This document shows positions 1-7,637 of a DNA stretch of 29,799 nucleotides, in pieces; position 1 is the stretch's first letter, and each line of letters opens with the position of its first letter. Where the stretch lies: contig JABSSB010000003.1 in assembly GCA_013214715.1 (NCBI GenBank), positions 1 to 29,799 of the forward strand, read 5' to 3'. Below the pieces are notes generated by a model, which worked only from the letters and a program-made list of their open reading frames with translations, searched no databases and was not told the origin of the DNA. The translations under genes were made by a program, and so were the position numbers. Source of the stretch: Paracoccaceae bacterium. GTDB taxonomy: Bacteria; Pseudomonadota; Alphaproteobacteria; Rhodobacterales; Rhodobacteraceae.

Positions 1-1183
1 CAGGGGCCACCAGCATCGTGTTGGAGCCGATGAAGACATCTGCGCCAATGGTCGTGCGGTGTTTCATCACCCCGTCGTAATTGCAGGTGATCGTGCCCGC
101 GCCGATATTTGTCCGCGCGCCGACATCCGCATCGCCGATGTAACTGAGGTGATTGACCTTTGCGCCCTCATCGATCACGGAGTTTTTGATTTCAACGAAA
201 TTGCCGACATGGGTGTTCTCACCCAGCTCAGCGCCGGGGCGCAGGCGGGCATACGGACCGATGATCGCGCCTTGGCTGACATGGCAGCCTTCGAGATGAG
301 AAAAGGCCCGGATGCGCGCGCCGCTTTCAACCGTCACGCCGGGGCCAAAGACGACATTGGGCTCGATCACCGTGTCTCGTCCGATGACCGTGTCGAGCGA
401 TAGAAACACCGTTTCCGGCGCCATAAGCGTCACGCCGATCTCAAGCAGATCAGCCCGCGCGCGGGACTGGAACACAGCTTCGGCTGCTGCCAGATCGGTG
501 CGGGAATTCACGCCCAGCGTTTCGCTTTCATCGCAAGCCACCGCGGTCACCGGCAAATCGCGTCCGCGTGCCAGGGCCACGATGTCGGGCAGGTAATATT
601 CCCCCGATGCATTCTCATTGCCGACCTGATCCAAAAGATCGAACAGCAAACCTGCATCGCAGGCCACCAGTCCGGAGTTGCAGAAGGTAATCGCGCGTTC
701 CGCGTCGCTTGCATCCTTGAATTCGACAATGCGTTCCAGACTGTCCCCATCCATGATCAAACGGCCATAGCGCGCCGGATCGGCGGCTTCGAACCCCAGA
801 ACCACCACGGCGGCGCGCTGGCGGGCTTCGATCATGCGTTCCAGCGTGTCCGGGCTGATAAAGGGCGTGTCGCCATAAAGGATGACGATGTCTCCTTCAA
901 ATCCGGTGAGGGCGTCCCGCGCCTGCGATACCGCATGAGCCGTGCCCAACTGTTCGGTTTGCAAGGCAATGGCGGCGTCTGGGTCGATCTCTTGCGCGGC
1001 TTTGGCCACTGCATCGGCGCCATGACCGGCAACGATGACTGTTCGCTGAGGCTCCAGCGCTGCACCTGCCTGCATGGCATGGGCCAGCATCGGCGTTTGC
1101 GCGATCGGGTGAAGCACCTTGGGTAAATCCGATTGCATCCGTGTGCCTTTTCCGGCGGCCAGAATGACCAAAGCTGTCGCCAT
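1..1183 (-). CDS. glmU: Bifunctional N-acetylglucosamine-1-phosphate uridyltransferase / glucosamine-1-phosphate acetyltransferase, partial
   Basis: GlmU makes UDP-N-acetylglucosamine for peptidoglycan and lipopolysaccharide. The N-terminal domain transfers UMP to GlcNAc-1-P and the C-terminal left-handed beta-helix acetylates GlcN-1-P. Translating the minus strand from the ATG at 1183 gives MATALVILAAGKGTRMQSDL, which contains the GxGTRM nucleotide-binding loop. LYGDTPFI and FCNSGLVACD follow in the uridyltransferase domain. The second half shows hexapeptide-type repeats, for example VVFGPGVTV, AIIGPYARLRPGAELG and VGNFVEIKNS, then ADVGARTNIGAGTITCNYDG. About 394 codons are present. The family is usually about 450 residues, so the C-terminal end lies beyond base 1. 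It is divergent from the phosphatase gene at 1322 with 138 bp between them. The start follows the conserved N-terminus, and the Shine-Dalgarno is weak (AAAGGG). Confidence 0.96.
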   Translation of the reverse strand, partial: MATALVILAAGKGTRMQSDLPKVLHPIAQTPMLAHAMQAGAALEPQRTVIVAGHGADAVAKAAQEIDPDAAIALQTEQLGTAHAVSQARDALTGFEGDIVILYGDTPFISPDTLERMIEARQRAAVVVLGFEAADPARYGRLIMDGDSLERIVEFKDASDAERAITFCNSGLVACDAGLLFDLLDQVGNENASGEYYLPDIVALARGRDLPVTAVACDESETLGVNSRTDLAAAEAVFQSRARADLLEIGVTLMAPETVFLSLDTVIGRDTVIEPNVVFGPGVTVESGARIRAFSHLEGCHVSQGAIIGPYARLRPGAELGENTHVGNFVEIKNSVIDEGAKVNHLSYIGDADVGARTNIGAGTITCNYDGVMKHRTTIGADVFIGSNTMLVAP

Positions 1184-1214
1184 GCGAATTACCCTTTGTC
1201 TTTGTTCGGCGCCC

Positions 1215-1242
1215 GTTTTATCCGCTGCACAGGGCAAGGCAA
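1215..1242 (-). promoter_or_regulatory. Possible glmU promoter
   Basis: On the minus strand, TTGCCT (1242-1237) is followed after 16 bp by TAAAAC (1220-1215), about 30 bp upstream of the glmU ATG. Both boxes are imperfect and the call rests only on box resemblance and position. No comparable pair was found for the divergent gph-like gene. Confidence 0.25.
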
Positions 1243-1321
1243 GCCGGACGCGGATCAAGTTTCGCCACGGATTTGCAACGAATTTGGGCGGAAACGCGCC
1301 GAACGCAGCACAGAGGGCGGA

Positions 1322-1984
1322 ATGAAAACAGTTATTTTTGATCTCGACGGCACGCTGGCGGATACATCTGGGGATTTGCTGGCGGCGGCGAATGCCTGTT
1401 TTCGCGACATGGGCGCGGGGGATGTTTTGCGGATCGAAAGCGATGCCGGGGTCGCCCTGCGCGGAGGGCGAGCGATGCTGCGGCATGGGCTGGCGCGTTT
1501 GGGCAAACCGGACGAAGCTGTCGTGGATCGCTATTACCCGTTTTTGCTGGACGCCTATGACAAAGCGATTGACCGCCATACGGTGCTCTATCCCGGCGCG
1601 ATGCAGGCAGTGGCGGAGCTTGGTCAGCGTGGGTATGGCGTTGGCATCTGTACCAACAAGCCCGAGGCGTTGGCTCGCAAATTGCTCGTGCGCCTCGGCG
1701 TGCTGGAGGATTTTGCATCTCTGATTGGTGCGGATACGTTGCCGGTGCGCAAGCCCGATCCTGAACCTTTGCGCGAAGCCGCGCGTCGCGCCGGCGGCAT
1801 TGGAGGGCAAACGGTTCTGATCGGTGACAGCGACACCGATCACAAGACCGCGCGCGCCGCGGGGGTGCCTTCTGTGCTCGTTACTTTCGGGCCTTCTGGC
1901 AGCGATATGGCGGCGCTTCGGCCTGATGCTCTACTCAACCATTTTGACGATTTGCCGGACCTGATCGACCGACTTTGGCGATAG
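1322..1984 (+). CDS. gph: Phosphoglycolate phosphatase-like HAD hydrolase
   Basis: A 220-residue HAD-superfamily phosphatase. Motif I is FDLDGTLADT at residues 6-15, with nucleophile Asp7 and acid/base Asp9. Motif II is the Thr in GICTNKPEAL, motif III the Lys in VRKPDPEPLR, and motif IV LIGDSDTDHKTA. Length and the helical cap between motifs I and II fit Gph, which removes 2-phosphoglycolate formed by Rubisco oxygenation or DNA end repair. Other HAD substrates cannot be excluded from sequence alone. The ATG at 1322 is chosen because it sits just before the conserved KTVIFDLDGT and has GAGGGCGGA immediately upstream. The reading frame stays open further upstream, but that stretch has no recognisable protein features. 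Confidence 0.85.
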   Translation: MKTVIFDLDGTLADTSGDLLAAANACFRDMGAGDVLRIESDAGVALRGGRAMLRHGLARLGKPDEAVVDRYYPFLLDAYDKAIDRHTVLYPGAMQAVAELGQRGYGVGICTNKPEALARKLLVRLGVLEDFASLIGADTLPVRKPDPEPLREAARRAGGIGGQTVLIGDSDTDHKTARAAGVPSVLVTFGPSGSDMAALRPDALLNHFDDLPDLIDRLWR

Positions 1985-1994
1985 GCGAGACCAC

Positions 1995-2013
1995 GCGCGC
2001 CCGCAGGGCGCGC
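1995..2013. terminator. Hairpin between convergent gph and mmgE/prpD genes
   Basis: A perfect inverted repeat, GCGCGCCC-GCA-GGGCGCGC, lies 10 nt after the gph stop and about 40 nt beyond the end of the converging minus-strand gene. No T-tract follows on either strand. It could be a bidirectional stop signal or simply a GC-rich cruciform. Confidence 0.4.
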
Positions 2014-2053
2014 GCCGGGCCCAACTGGCCCCGCCAGGCGGGAGCGTGCCGCC

Positions 2054-3380
2054 TCAAGGTGCGTCGCTCAAAAGCTCAAGCAGATCCATTGCAGATCGCG
2101 TTTCCAAATCAGAGATCGCGTCGCGGATAGCGGTTGCGCGGTCATGCCCCAAAACCGGGTCGGCCAGATCGTGAAATTTGGTGACCAGTTCCGCATCCGT
2201 CGCAGGCGTGTCGTGATCCCAGCGCGGCGTCACCCAAGCGCCTTCCAACCTTTGCCCTTCGCGCAGGACAAGCGCCACGCGCGCCAGTCGTTTCTGTGGA
2301 AAGTTTGCATTCGCATGATCTGCTTCCCGCATAACCAGACCCAAAGACAGACGCCGCAGGTCGGGATCGCCGAGATTATCACTCGCCAAATCCTGCGACG
2401 TGATTCTGCCGCGCGCCAAAGCGAGTGCACAGGGGAAAGAGGTCGAATATTGCGCCTCTTCCGTGCTGGTCGGGTCCGACATGGCCAACCGGATCGCCTC
2501 GTGAAAGCTGTCCACTTCGATCCGCTCGACATCTGTCGCGCTCACCTCATTTGCGCAGGCCAAGGCCAGAACGCCCTCGATCGGTGCCTGGGCCCAGCGG
2601 CAGACTGGATAGGGTTTGAAATACTGATCAAGGATCAACCAGCGAGGTCCCAGATCCCGCCAGTATTCCAGCGCCTCTTCGATGGTGATCGCGGAGGCTC
2701 CGGAAAAGCCCGCCGGTGCCAGTTGGATGGCAGACATCCCGGCCATCGCCCCCCATCCGGCGCCTTCTTTCAACATGGTGGGGTGATCAATGCATCGTAT
2801 CATTTGACTGCGCGGCCCATGATACTCGGCGATGCCCATCGCGTGGCGTGTTTGCTCAGCGTTCAGCGTCCAGCGTCCAGCGCCTCGCCCCCGCCGCTGC
2901 CACCATGGTCGCACCCCAGCTGACCGAGGTATGGTAATCCGGCACCGTGCCATGCTGCGAAAGGGCCACTCGGCACCCAATCTCATAGCCCAACACGAGG
3001 GCGGTCAGAAAAGCCTCCCCGCTGATCTCATTGCGCTGCGCCAACCCAAGTAATCCTGCGACAAGCGGGGCCCCTACATGGCCCTTGGCCGGGTTGAACC
3101 CGTCATGGTCATCCAGCGCGTCAATGGTCATGCCTGCTGCCAAAGCGACCCCGGCGGGCGAAGCTGGCTGACCGTCAAACATCATGCGCCCGGTGCCGCC
3201 AAAACTCTCAGCGGCATGATCCCGGATGATCCGGCTCAGTCGGGTGTCCAGCCCTCCGGCGCCGACGCCCAGCGTATCCATGAGGCAGCGCCGCGCCTGG
3301 TTTTGCACACTGGCGGGCAGTAGATCTTGGATCATGTCCAAGGGTTTCATCCTTGCAGCCTGCGCGGTGGCGCGAAACAT
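2054..3380 (-). pseudogene. MmgE/PrpD-family protein, frameshifted by a 7-bp tandem repeat
   Basis: This family includes 2-methylcitrate dehydratase and cis-aconitate decarboxylase; the substrate here is unknown. The minus-strand frame from ATG 3380 encodes MFRATAQAARMKPLDMIQDL and continues through the family-like IDALDDHDGFNPAKGHVGAP to HTSVSWGATMVAAAGARRW, then stops early after LDAER. The remainder (NAEQTRHAMGIAEYHGPRSQ, HPTMLKEGAGWGAMAG, KPYPVCRWAQAPIEG) lies in another frame and ends at 2054. The frames meet at 2855-2882, where four 7-bp units stand in tandem. Removing one unit gives an uninterrupted 439-residue product, close to the usual family length of about 450. It may be a recent pseudogene, a slippage-switchable gene or a sequence error. 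No propionate or methylcitrate genes are nearby. Confidence 0.85.
2855..2882. repeat. Four tandem 7-bp units at the prpD frameshift
   Basis: On the plus strand the units are CTCAGCG, TTCAGCG, TCCAGCG and TCCAGCG. On the coding strand the last two are identical CGCTGGA copies. Copy number changes by single units shift the reading frame of the MmgE/PrpD gene by one base. Confidence 0.9.
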
Positions 3381-3471
3381 GGCTGGCCCATTTGCGACAT
3401 CCCGCCGCCCATCTGGGCTGCGCCCAATCGGCCTCTTGACCCTGCGCGGTGCCGCGCTTCATAGCTGGTAC

Positions 3472-4671
3472 ATGACCGAGATATTCGCAGGCAGCTTTAC
3501 GCAACAGGATCCGCTTCCTCAGGAAGCGCTCGATGCCGCTATGGCGGTGTTGGGACATGGGCGTATTCACCGCTATAATGTGGCCGAAGGCGAGACGGCA
3601 GAGGCCGCCTTGCTGGAACAGGATTTCGCCGTGCTGACCGGCGCGCGCTATTGTCTCGCGGTTGCCTCGGGCGGCTATGCCATGACCACGGCGCTCCGCG
3701 CTGTGGGGATCGGGCATGGTGACAAGGTTCTGTCCAATGCTTTCACACTTGCCCCTGTGCCCGGCGCTATTGCCGCTGTCGGGGCGGAGCCTGTCTTTGT
3801 CGGTGTGACTGAAGACCTGACGATTGATCTCAACGATCTTGAGGCCAAGGCTGACCAGGCGCGGGTTCTGCTGCTCAGCCATATGCGTGGGCATATTTGT
3901 GACATGGACCGGTTGATGGCGATCTGCGATGCGGCTGGGATCACCGTGATCGAAGACTGCGCCCATACTATGGGTGCGGCATGGCGTGGCGTGGCGTCAG
4001 GACGGCATGGGCGCGTTGGCTGTTATTCGATGCAGACCTACAAACATGTCAATTCCGGTGAGGGTGGCTTTCTGATCACCGATGACGAAGAGATCGCGGC
4101 GCGCGCCATTCTGATGTCCGGGTCATACATGCTCTATGAGCGGCATCTTGCCTCCCCCGCACCAGAGGTGTTCGAGCGGTTCAAATACGACATGCCAAAT
4201 ATCTCAGGCAGAATGGACAATTTGCGTGCAGCAATTTTGCGCCCTCAGATTGCGCGGCTCGACGAACAGGTCGCGCGCTGGAATGATCGGTATCGCGCTT
4301 TGGAAAACGGTTTGCGCGGAACGCCGGGCCTTGCGGTGATTGACCGCCCTGAACACGAAGCATATGTCGGCTCATCCATACAGGTTCTGCTTCTGGACTG
4401 GGCAGTGGATCGCATCCGTGAGGTGGTCAGTCGCTGTGCTGCACGTGGTGTCGAGCTAAAATGGTTTGGGGCCAATGAACCGGTCGGGTTTACGTCCAAA
4501 TATGATCAATGGCGTTATGCCGCGTCCGAGCCGATGCCAGCCTCGGATCGTATCCTCGCAGGGTTGCTGGATATGCGTGTGCCGCTGAGTTTCAGTCTCG
4601 ATGATTGCGCCCTGATTGCGCGGATCATACGGGCAGAAGTTGGGGCCGTGTATCAGACCGGGCCAGCCTGA
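3472..4671 (+). CDS. DegT/DnrJ/EryC1/StrS-family PLP-dependent aminotransferase
   Basis: A 399-residue fold-type I PLP enzyme. The family usually transfers an amino group to a nucleotide-linked keto-sugar or a cyclitol. Visible family features are the cofactor-binding region ASGGYAMTTALRAVGIGHGD, VIEDCAHTMGA (Asp pairing with the pyridine nitrogen), and SMQTYKHVNSGEGGFLIT with Lys191 as the expected Schiff-base lysine. MPNISGRMDNLRAAILRPQI follows. The ATG at 3472 begins MTEIFAGSFTQQDPLPQEAL, a typical family N-terminus; upstream in-frame sequence is antisense to the MmgE/PrpD gene. No sugar nucleotide or polysaccharide genes lie nearby, so the substrate is unknown. It is divergent from the MmgE/PrpD gene and is the last gene before the liu operon. 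Confidence 0.85.
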   Translation: MTEIFAGSFTQQDPLPQEALDAAMAVLGHGRIHRYNVAEGETAEAALLEQDFAVLTGARYCLAVASGGYAMTTALRAVGIGHGDKVLSNAFTLAPVPGAIAAVGAEPVFVGVTEDLTIDLNDLEAKADQARVLLLSHMRGHICDMDRLMAICDAAGITVIEDCAHTMGAAWRGVASGRHGRVGCYSMQTYKHVNSGEGGFLITDDEEIAARAILMSGSYMLYERHLASPAPEVFERFKYDMPNISGRMDNLRAAILRPQIARLDEQVARWNDRYRALENGLRGTPGLAVIDRPEHEAYVGSSIQVLLLDWAVDRIREVVSRCAARGVELKWFGANEPVGFTSKYDQWRYAASEPMPASDRILAGLLDMRVPLSFSLDDCALIARIIRAEVGAVYQTGPA

Positions 4672-4712
4672 TAATTTGCGTCTATCGGCTTCAGACTCAC
4701 CAAAGCAGCAGC

Positions 4713-4873
4713 CTCAGAGCCGTCCTCGTAGGATCCCGTGCTGCCGGACCGTTGCGTCCGACGCAAGGACAATAGTCGTATCCCCACGCCAACGCGTGGG
4801 GCCCCGCGGCGATTGCCCTTGCCCCGGCCACCTCGGCCCGGCTTTCGGGGCTCAGGCGAGGACGGCTCCTGAG
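4713..4873. repeat. 161-bp structured intergenic element with inverted-repeat ends
   Basis: The left arm CTCAGAGCCGTCCTCG (4713-4728) is matched by the right arm CGAGGACGGCTCCTGAG (4857-4873), which is its reverse complement apart from one extra base. Both sides are flanked by CAGC (4709-4712 and 4874-4877), a possible short target duplication. Inside are a near-perfect palindrome, TTGCGTC-C-GACGCAA (4752-4766), and a perfect hairpin, CCCCACGC-CAAC-GCGTGGGG (4782-4801). No convincing coding sequence is present. It may be a MITE-like element, a small RNA gene or a compound terminator after the aminotransferase gene. Confidence 0.5.
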
Positions 4874-4881
4874 CAGCGGCG

Positions 4882-4910
4882 TTGACGGTGGCGGGGATTC
4901 GGGTTAATGA
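4882..4910 (+). promoter_or_regulatory. Predicted liu operon promoter
   Basis: TTGACG (4882-4887) is followed after 17 bp by TAATGA (4905-4910), a good sigma70-type pair. It lies 37 bp upstream of the isovaleryl-CoA dehydrogenase start. The -10 box falls within the palindrome at 4904-4925, so a repressor bound there would block RNA polymerase. Confidence 0.6.
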
Positions 4911-4925
4911 ACGATTGTTCAATAA
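4904..4925. promoter_or_regulatory. Candidate operator controlling the liu operon
   Basis: Arms TTAATGAAC and GTTCAATAA flank a GATT centre, giving a 22-bp inverted repeat with one mismatch; the core is TGAAC-GATT-GTTCA. Symmetry, length and overlap with the -10 box resemble operators of TetR-family acyl-CoA-responsive repressors such as those reported for fatty-acid and branched-chain degradation genes. No regulator gene is present in the window, so the binding protein is not known. Confidence 0.55.
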
Positions 4926-4946
4926 ATCCGGTTGGGAGGTCGGACC

Positions 4947-6110
4947 ATGTTTCTTGCCACGATGCAGTTTGACCTGGGCGAAGATGTGAATGCGCTGCGC
5001 GAAGCGGTGCATCGCTGGGCGCAGGAGCGGGTAAAGCCCATGGCGAGCGAGGTGGACAAGACCAATGTCTTTCCGTCCGAGCTTTGGCGAGAGATGGGCG
5101 ATCTGGGCATTCTGGGCGTGACCGTGCCCGAGGAATATGGCGGCGCTGATATGAGCTATCTCGCGCATACGGTTGCGATCGAAGAAGTGGCGCGGGCGTC
5201 GGCCTCGGTGTCCTTGTCCTATGGGGCGCATTCGAATCTCTGCGTCAATCAGATCAAGCTGAACGGCTCGGACGCGCAGAAGGCAAAATATCTGCCCAAG
5301 CTGGTATCGGGGGAGCATGTGGGCGCGCTGGCCATGTCCGAGGCTTCGGCGGGCTCGGACGTGGTCTCGATGAAACTGCGGGCTGAGAAGCGCAACGATC
5401 ATTACCGTCTGAACGGGACCAAATACTGGATCACCAATGGGCCGGATGCTGACACGCTGGTGGTTTACGCCAAGACAGATCCCGAGGCCGGGCCGCGTGG
5501 GATCACGGCCTTCCTGATCGAAAAAGAGATGACTGGATTTTCCACCAGCCCGCATTTCGACAAGTTGGGAATGCGCGGGTCCAATACGGCCGAGCTGATT
5601 TTCGAAGATGTCGAAGTGCCGTTTGAAAATGTGCTGGGCGAAGAGGGGCGCGGCGTCAATGTGCTGATGTCCGGGCTGGATTATGAACGCGTCGTACTGG
5701 CCGGCATCGGCACCGGGATTATGGCGGCCTGCATGGATGCGATCATGCCGTATATGGCCGAACGCAAGCAGTTCGGGCAGCCCATCGGGTCCTTCCAGCT
5801 GATGCAGGGCAAGATTGCAGATATGTATACAGCTATGAATTCTGCGCGGGCTTATGTTTATGAGGTTGCAAAGGCCTGTGACCGCGGTGACGTGACCCGT
5901 CAGGATGCGGCGGCCTGCTGTCTGTATGCCTCGGAAGAGGCGATGAAACAGGCGCATCAGGCTGTTCAGGCGATGGGCGGTGCAGGCTATATGAATGACA
6001 GCGACGTCTCTCGCTTGTTCCGGGATGCCAAGCTGATGGAGATCGGCGCCGGCACGTCTGAGATCCGGCGCATGCTGGTCGGGCGTGAATTGATGGGCGC
6101 GATGTGCTGA
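4947..6110 (+). CDS. liuA: Isovaleryl-CoA dehydrogenase
   Basis: A 387-residue FAD-dependent acyl-CoA dehydrogenase that oxidises isovaleryl-CoA to 3-methylcrotonyl-CoA in leucine breakdown. Family signatures are ALAMSEASAGSDVVSMKLRA, the flavin-contacting YWITNGPDADTLVVYAKT, LGMRGSNTAELIFEDVEVP and QAMGGAGYMNDSDVSRLFRD. The catalytic base characteristic of isovaleryl-CoA dehydrogenases sits in GLDYERVVLAG, which gives Glu247 here; straight-chain dehydrogenases have it elsewhere. The ATG at 4947 is preferred because GGGAGG lies 7 nt upstream. An earlier in-frame TTG at 4932 falls within the leader. It is the first gene of the operon, and the next gene starts 3 nt after the stop. Confidence 0.95.
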   Translation: MFLATMQFDLGEDVNALREAVHRWAQERVKPMASEVDKTNVFPSELWREMGDLGILGVTVPEEYGGADMSYLAHTVAIEEVARASASVSLSYGAHSNLCVNQIKLNGSDAQKAKYLPKLVSGEHVGALAMSEASAGSDVVSMKLRAEKRNDHYRLNGTKYWITNGPDADTLVVYAKTDPEAGPRGITAFLIEKEMTGFSTSPHFDKLGMRGSNTAELIFEDVEVPFENVLGEEGRGVNVLMSGLDYERVVLAGIGTGIMAACMDAIMPYMAERKQFGQPIGSFQLMQGKIADMYTAMNSARAYVYEVAKACDRGDVTRQDAAACCLYASEEAMKQAHQAVQAMGGAGYMNDSDVSRLFRDAKLMEIGAGTSEIRRMLVGRELMGAMC

Positions 6111-6113
6111 ACC

Positions 6114-7637
6114 ATGGCTTTGCCGGGGCTCAAGAAGGACGGGTCGTGGGATCTGCCTGAGCGGCTGAACATGGCGGCGCAGGTGCTGCACGGGGCAGAT
6201 GATCGGCTGGCAATTCTGGATCTGAGTGATGGGCAGTCTCGCAGTGTCTCGCGCGGCGAGTTGCTGGCACAAACCGAAACTCTCGCGCGGGGATTGCAAG
6301 AGCGTGGCGTGGCGCGGGGTGACCGCGTCGGCGTTTTGCTGGGGCAGGGGGCGGCGTGTGTCGCGTCGCATCTGGCAATCTGGTGGCTGGGCGCGATTTC
6401 CGTGCCTCTGTTCAAACTGTTCAAACGGGACGCGCTTGCAAGTCGCATTTCCGATGCCGGGCTGGGTTTGGTTCTGACAGATGCAGAAGGGGCAGGTTTG
6501 CTGGGTGATCTGGCAAAGCCTTTGATGGTGTCCGAAGTGAGCCGCAACGGGCCTGCACTGCCCATCGCCCAGACCGGGCCGGACGATCCTGCCATCCTGA
6601 TCTATACCTCTGGCACGACCGGCGCACCCAAGGGCGCATTGCACGGCCATCGGCTGTTGACCGGCCACCTGCCGGGGGTGGTGTTGAGCCATGATCATTT
6701 GGGCCAGCCGGGTGATTGCCTTTGGACCCCCGCCGATTGGGCTTGGATCGGGGGGCTGTTTGATGTGGCCTTGCCCGGTCTGGCTTTGGGCGTGCCTGTT
6801 GTCGCCGCGCGGCTAGACAAATTCACTCCGGAAGGTGCGGCGCAGGTCATCGCAGCGGGTGATGTGCGCAATGTTTTCTTTCCACCCACCGCGCTGCGGA
6901 TGTTGAAGGCGGCGGATGTCAGCTTGCCCGGTCTGCGGTCCGTGGCCTCGGGAGGGGAGCCATTGGGCGCGGAAATGCTGGATTGGGGGCGGCAGACGCT
7001 GGGCGTGACGATCAATGAATTCTACGGCCAGACCGAATGCAACATGATCGTGTCGAGCTGCGCGGCTGATTTCCCAGCGCGGCCCGGTGCGATGGGGCGG
7101 CCTGTGCCCGGGCATGAGGTCGAGGTGATCGATGCAAACGGCCAGCCGGCAGGGGCAGAGGGCGATATTGCCGTGCGGCGCGGCTCAGCCTCGATGATGT
7201 TGCGCTACTGGAACAAACCGCAGGCCACGCAAGACAAGTTTCGCGGGGATTGGATGCTGACCGGGGATCGCGGCCAGCGCGACAGGGATTGCATCCGCTT
7301 TGTCGGACGCGAGGATGATGTGATCACCTCGGCAGGGTATCGGATCGGTCCGGCCGAGATCGAAGACTGCCTGCTCACTCATCCGGCGGTTGCCACCGTT
7401 GGCGTGGTGGGCAAGCCCGACGCGCTGCGCACTGAGATTGTCAAAGCCTATGTCGTGTTGAAACCCGGCACTGATGCGACCACCAAGACCTTGCAAGACT
7501 GGGTCCGCGACCGGCTGACATCCTATGCGTTTCCGCGCGAAATCGCCTTTGTCGACGCGTTGCCGATGACGGTGACCGGCAAGGTAATCCGCAAGGCACT
7601 GAAGGCGCGTGCCGCGACAGAATTGGAGGAGATATGA
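6114..7637 (+). CDS. AMP-forming acyl-CoA synthetase
   Basis: A 507-residue ANL-superfamily ligase that activates a carboxylic acid through an acyl-adenylate and then transfers it to CoA. It shows the P-loop-like core ILIYTSGTTGAPKGALHGH, the adenine-site motif NEFYGQTECN, the hinge region TGDRGQRD, and the C-terminal catalytic lysine in TVTGKVIRKALK (Lys490). Its place between isovaleryl-CoA dehydrogenase and methylcrotonyl-CoA carboxylase suggests a short or branched-chain acid such as isovalerate, or acetoacetate, the pathway product. Sequence alone does not decide between them. The start follows the liuA stop by 3 nt, and the stop overlaps the start of the next gene as ATGA, implying translational coupling. 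Confidence 0.85.
   Translation: MALPGLKKDGSWDLPERLNMAAQVLHGADDRLAILDLSDGQSRSVSRGELLAQTETLARGLQERGVARGDRVGVLLGQGAACVASHLAIWWLGAISVPLFKLFKRDALASRISDAGLGLVLTDAEGAGLLGDLAKPLMVSEVSRNGPALPIAQTGPDDPAILIYTSGTTGAPKGALHGHRLLTGHLPGVVLSHDHLGQPGDCLWTPADWAWIGGLFDVALPGLALGVPVVAARLDKFTPEGAAQVIAAGDVRNVFFPPTALRMLKAADVSLPGLRSVASGGEPLGAEMLDWGRQTLGVTINEFYGQTECNMIVSSCAADFPARPGAMGRPVPGHEVEVIDANGQPAGAEGDIAVRRGSASMMLRYWNKPQATQDKFRGDWMLTGDRGQRDRDCIRFVGREDDVITSAGYRIGPAEIEDCLLTHPAVATVGVVGKPDALRTEIVKAYVVLKPGTDATTKTLQDWVRDRLTSYAFPREIAFVDALPMTVTGKVIRKALKARAATELEEI

Noticed and set aside
1133..1321. N-terminal extension of the gph-like phosphatase
   Set aside because: The frame is open but overlaps glmU; the conserved HAD start and a ribosome site fix the ATG at 1322.
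2855..2882. Programmed ribosomal frameshift in the MmgE/PrpD gene
   Set aside because: There is no slippery heptamer of the X-XXY-YYZ kind; removal of one repeat unit explains the break more simply.
2144..2923. A 259-codon open frame on the plus strand
   Set aside because: It lies opposite the MmgE/PrpD gene, whose minus-strand product is conserved on both sides of the frameshift.
4653..6698. A 681-codon open frame on the minus strand
   Set aside because: It is antisense to isovaleryl-CoA dehydrogenase and the acyl-CoA synthetase, has no ribosome site or recognisable domain, and follows from the GC-rich codon bias of the plus-strand genes.
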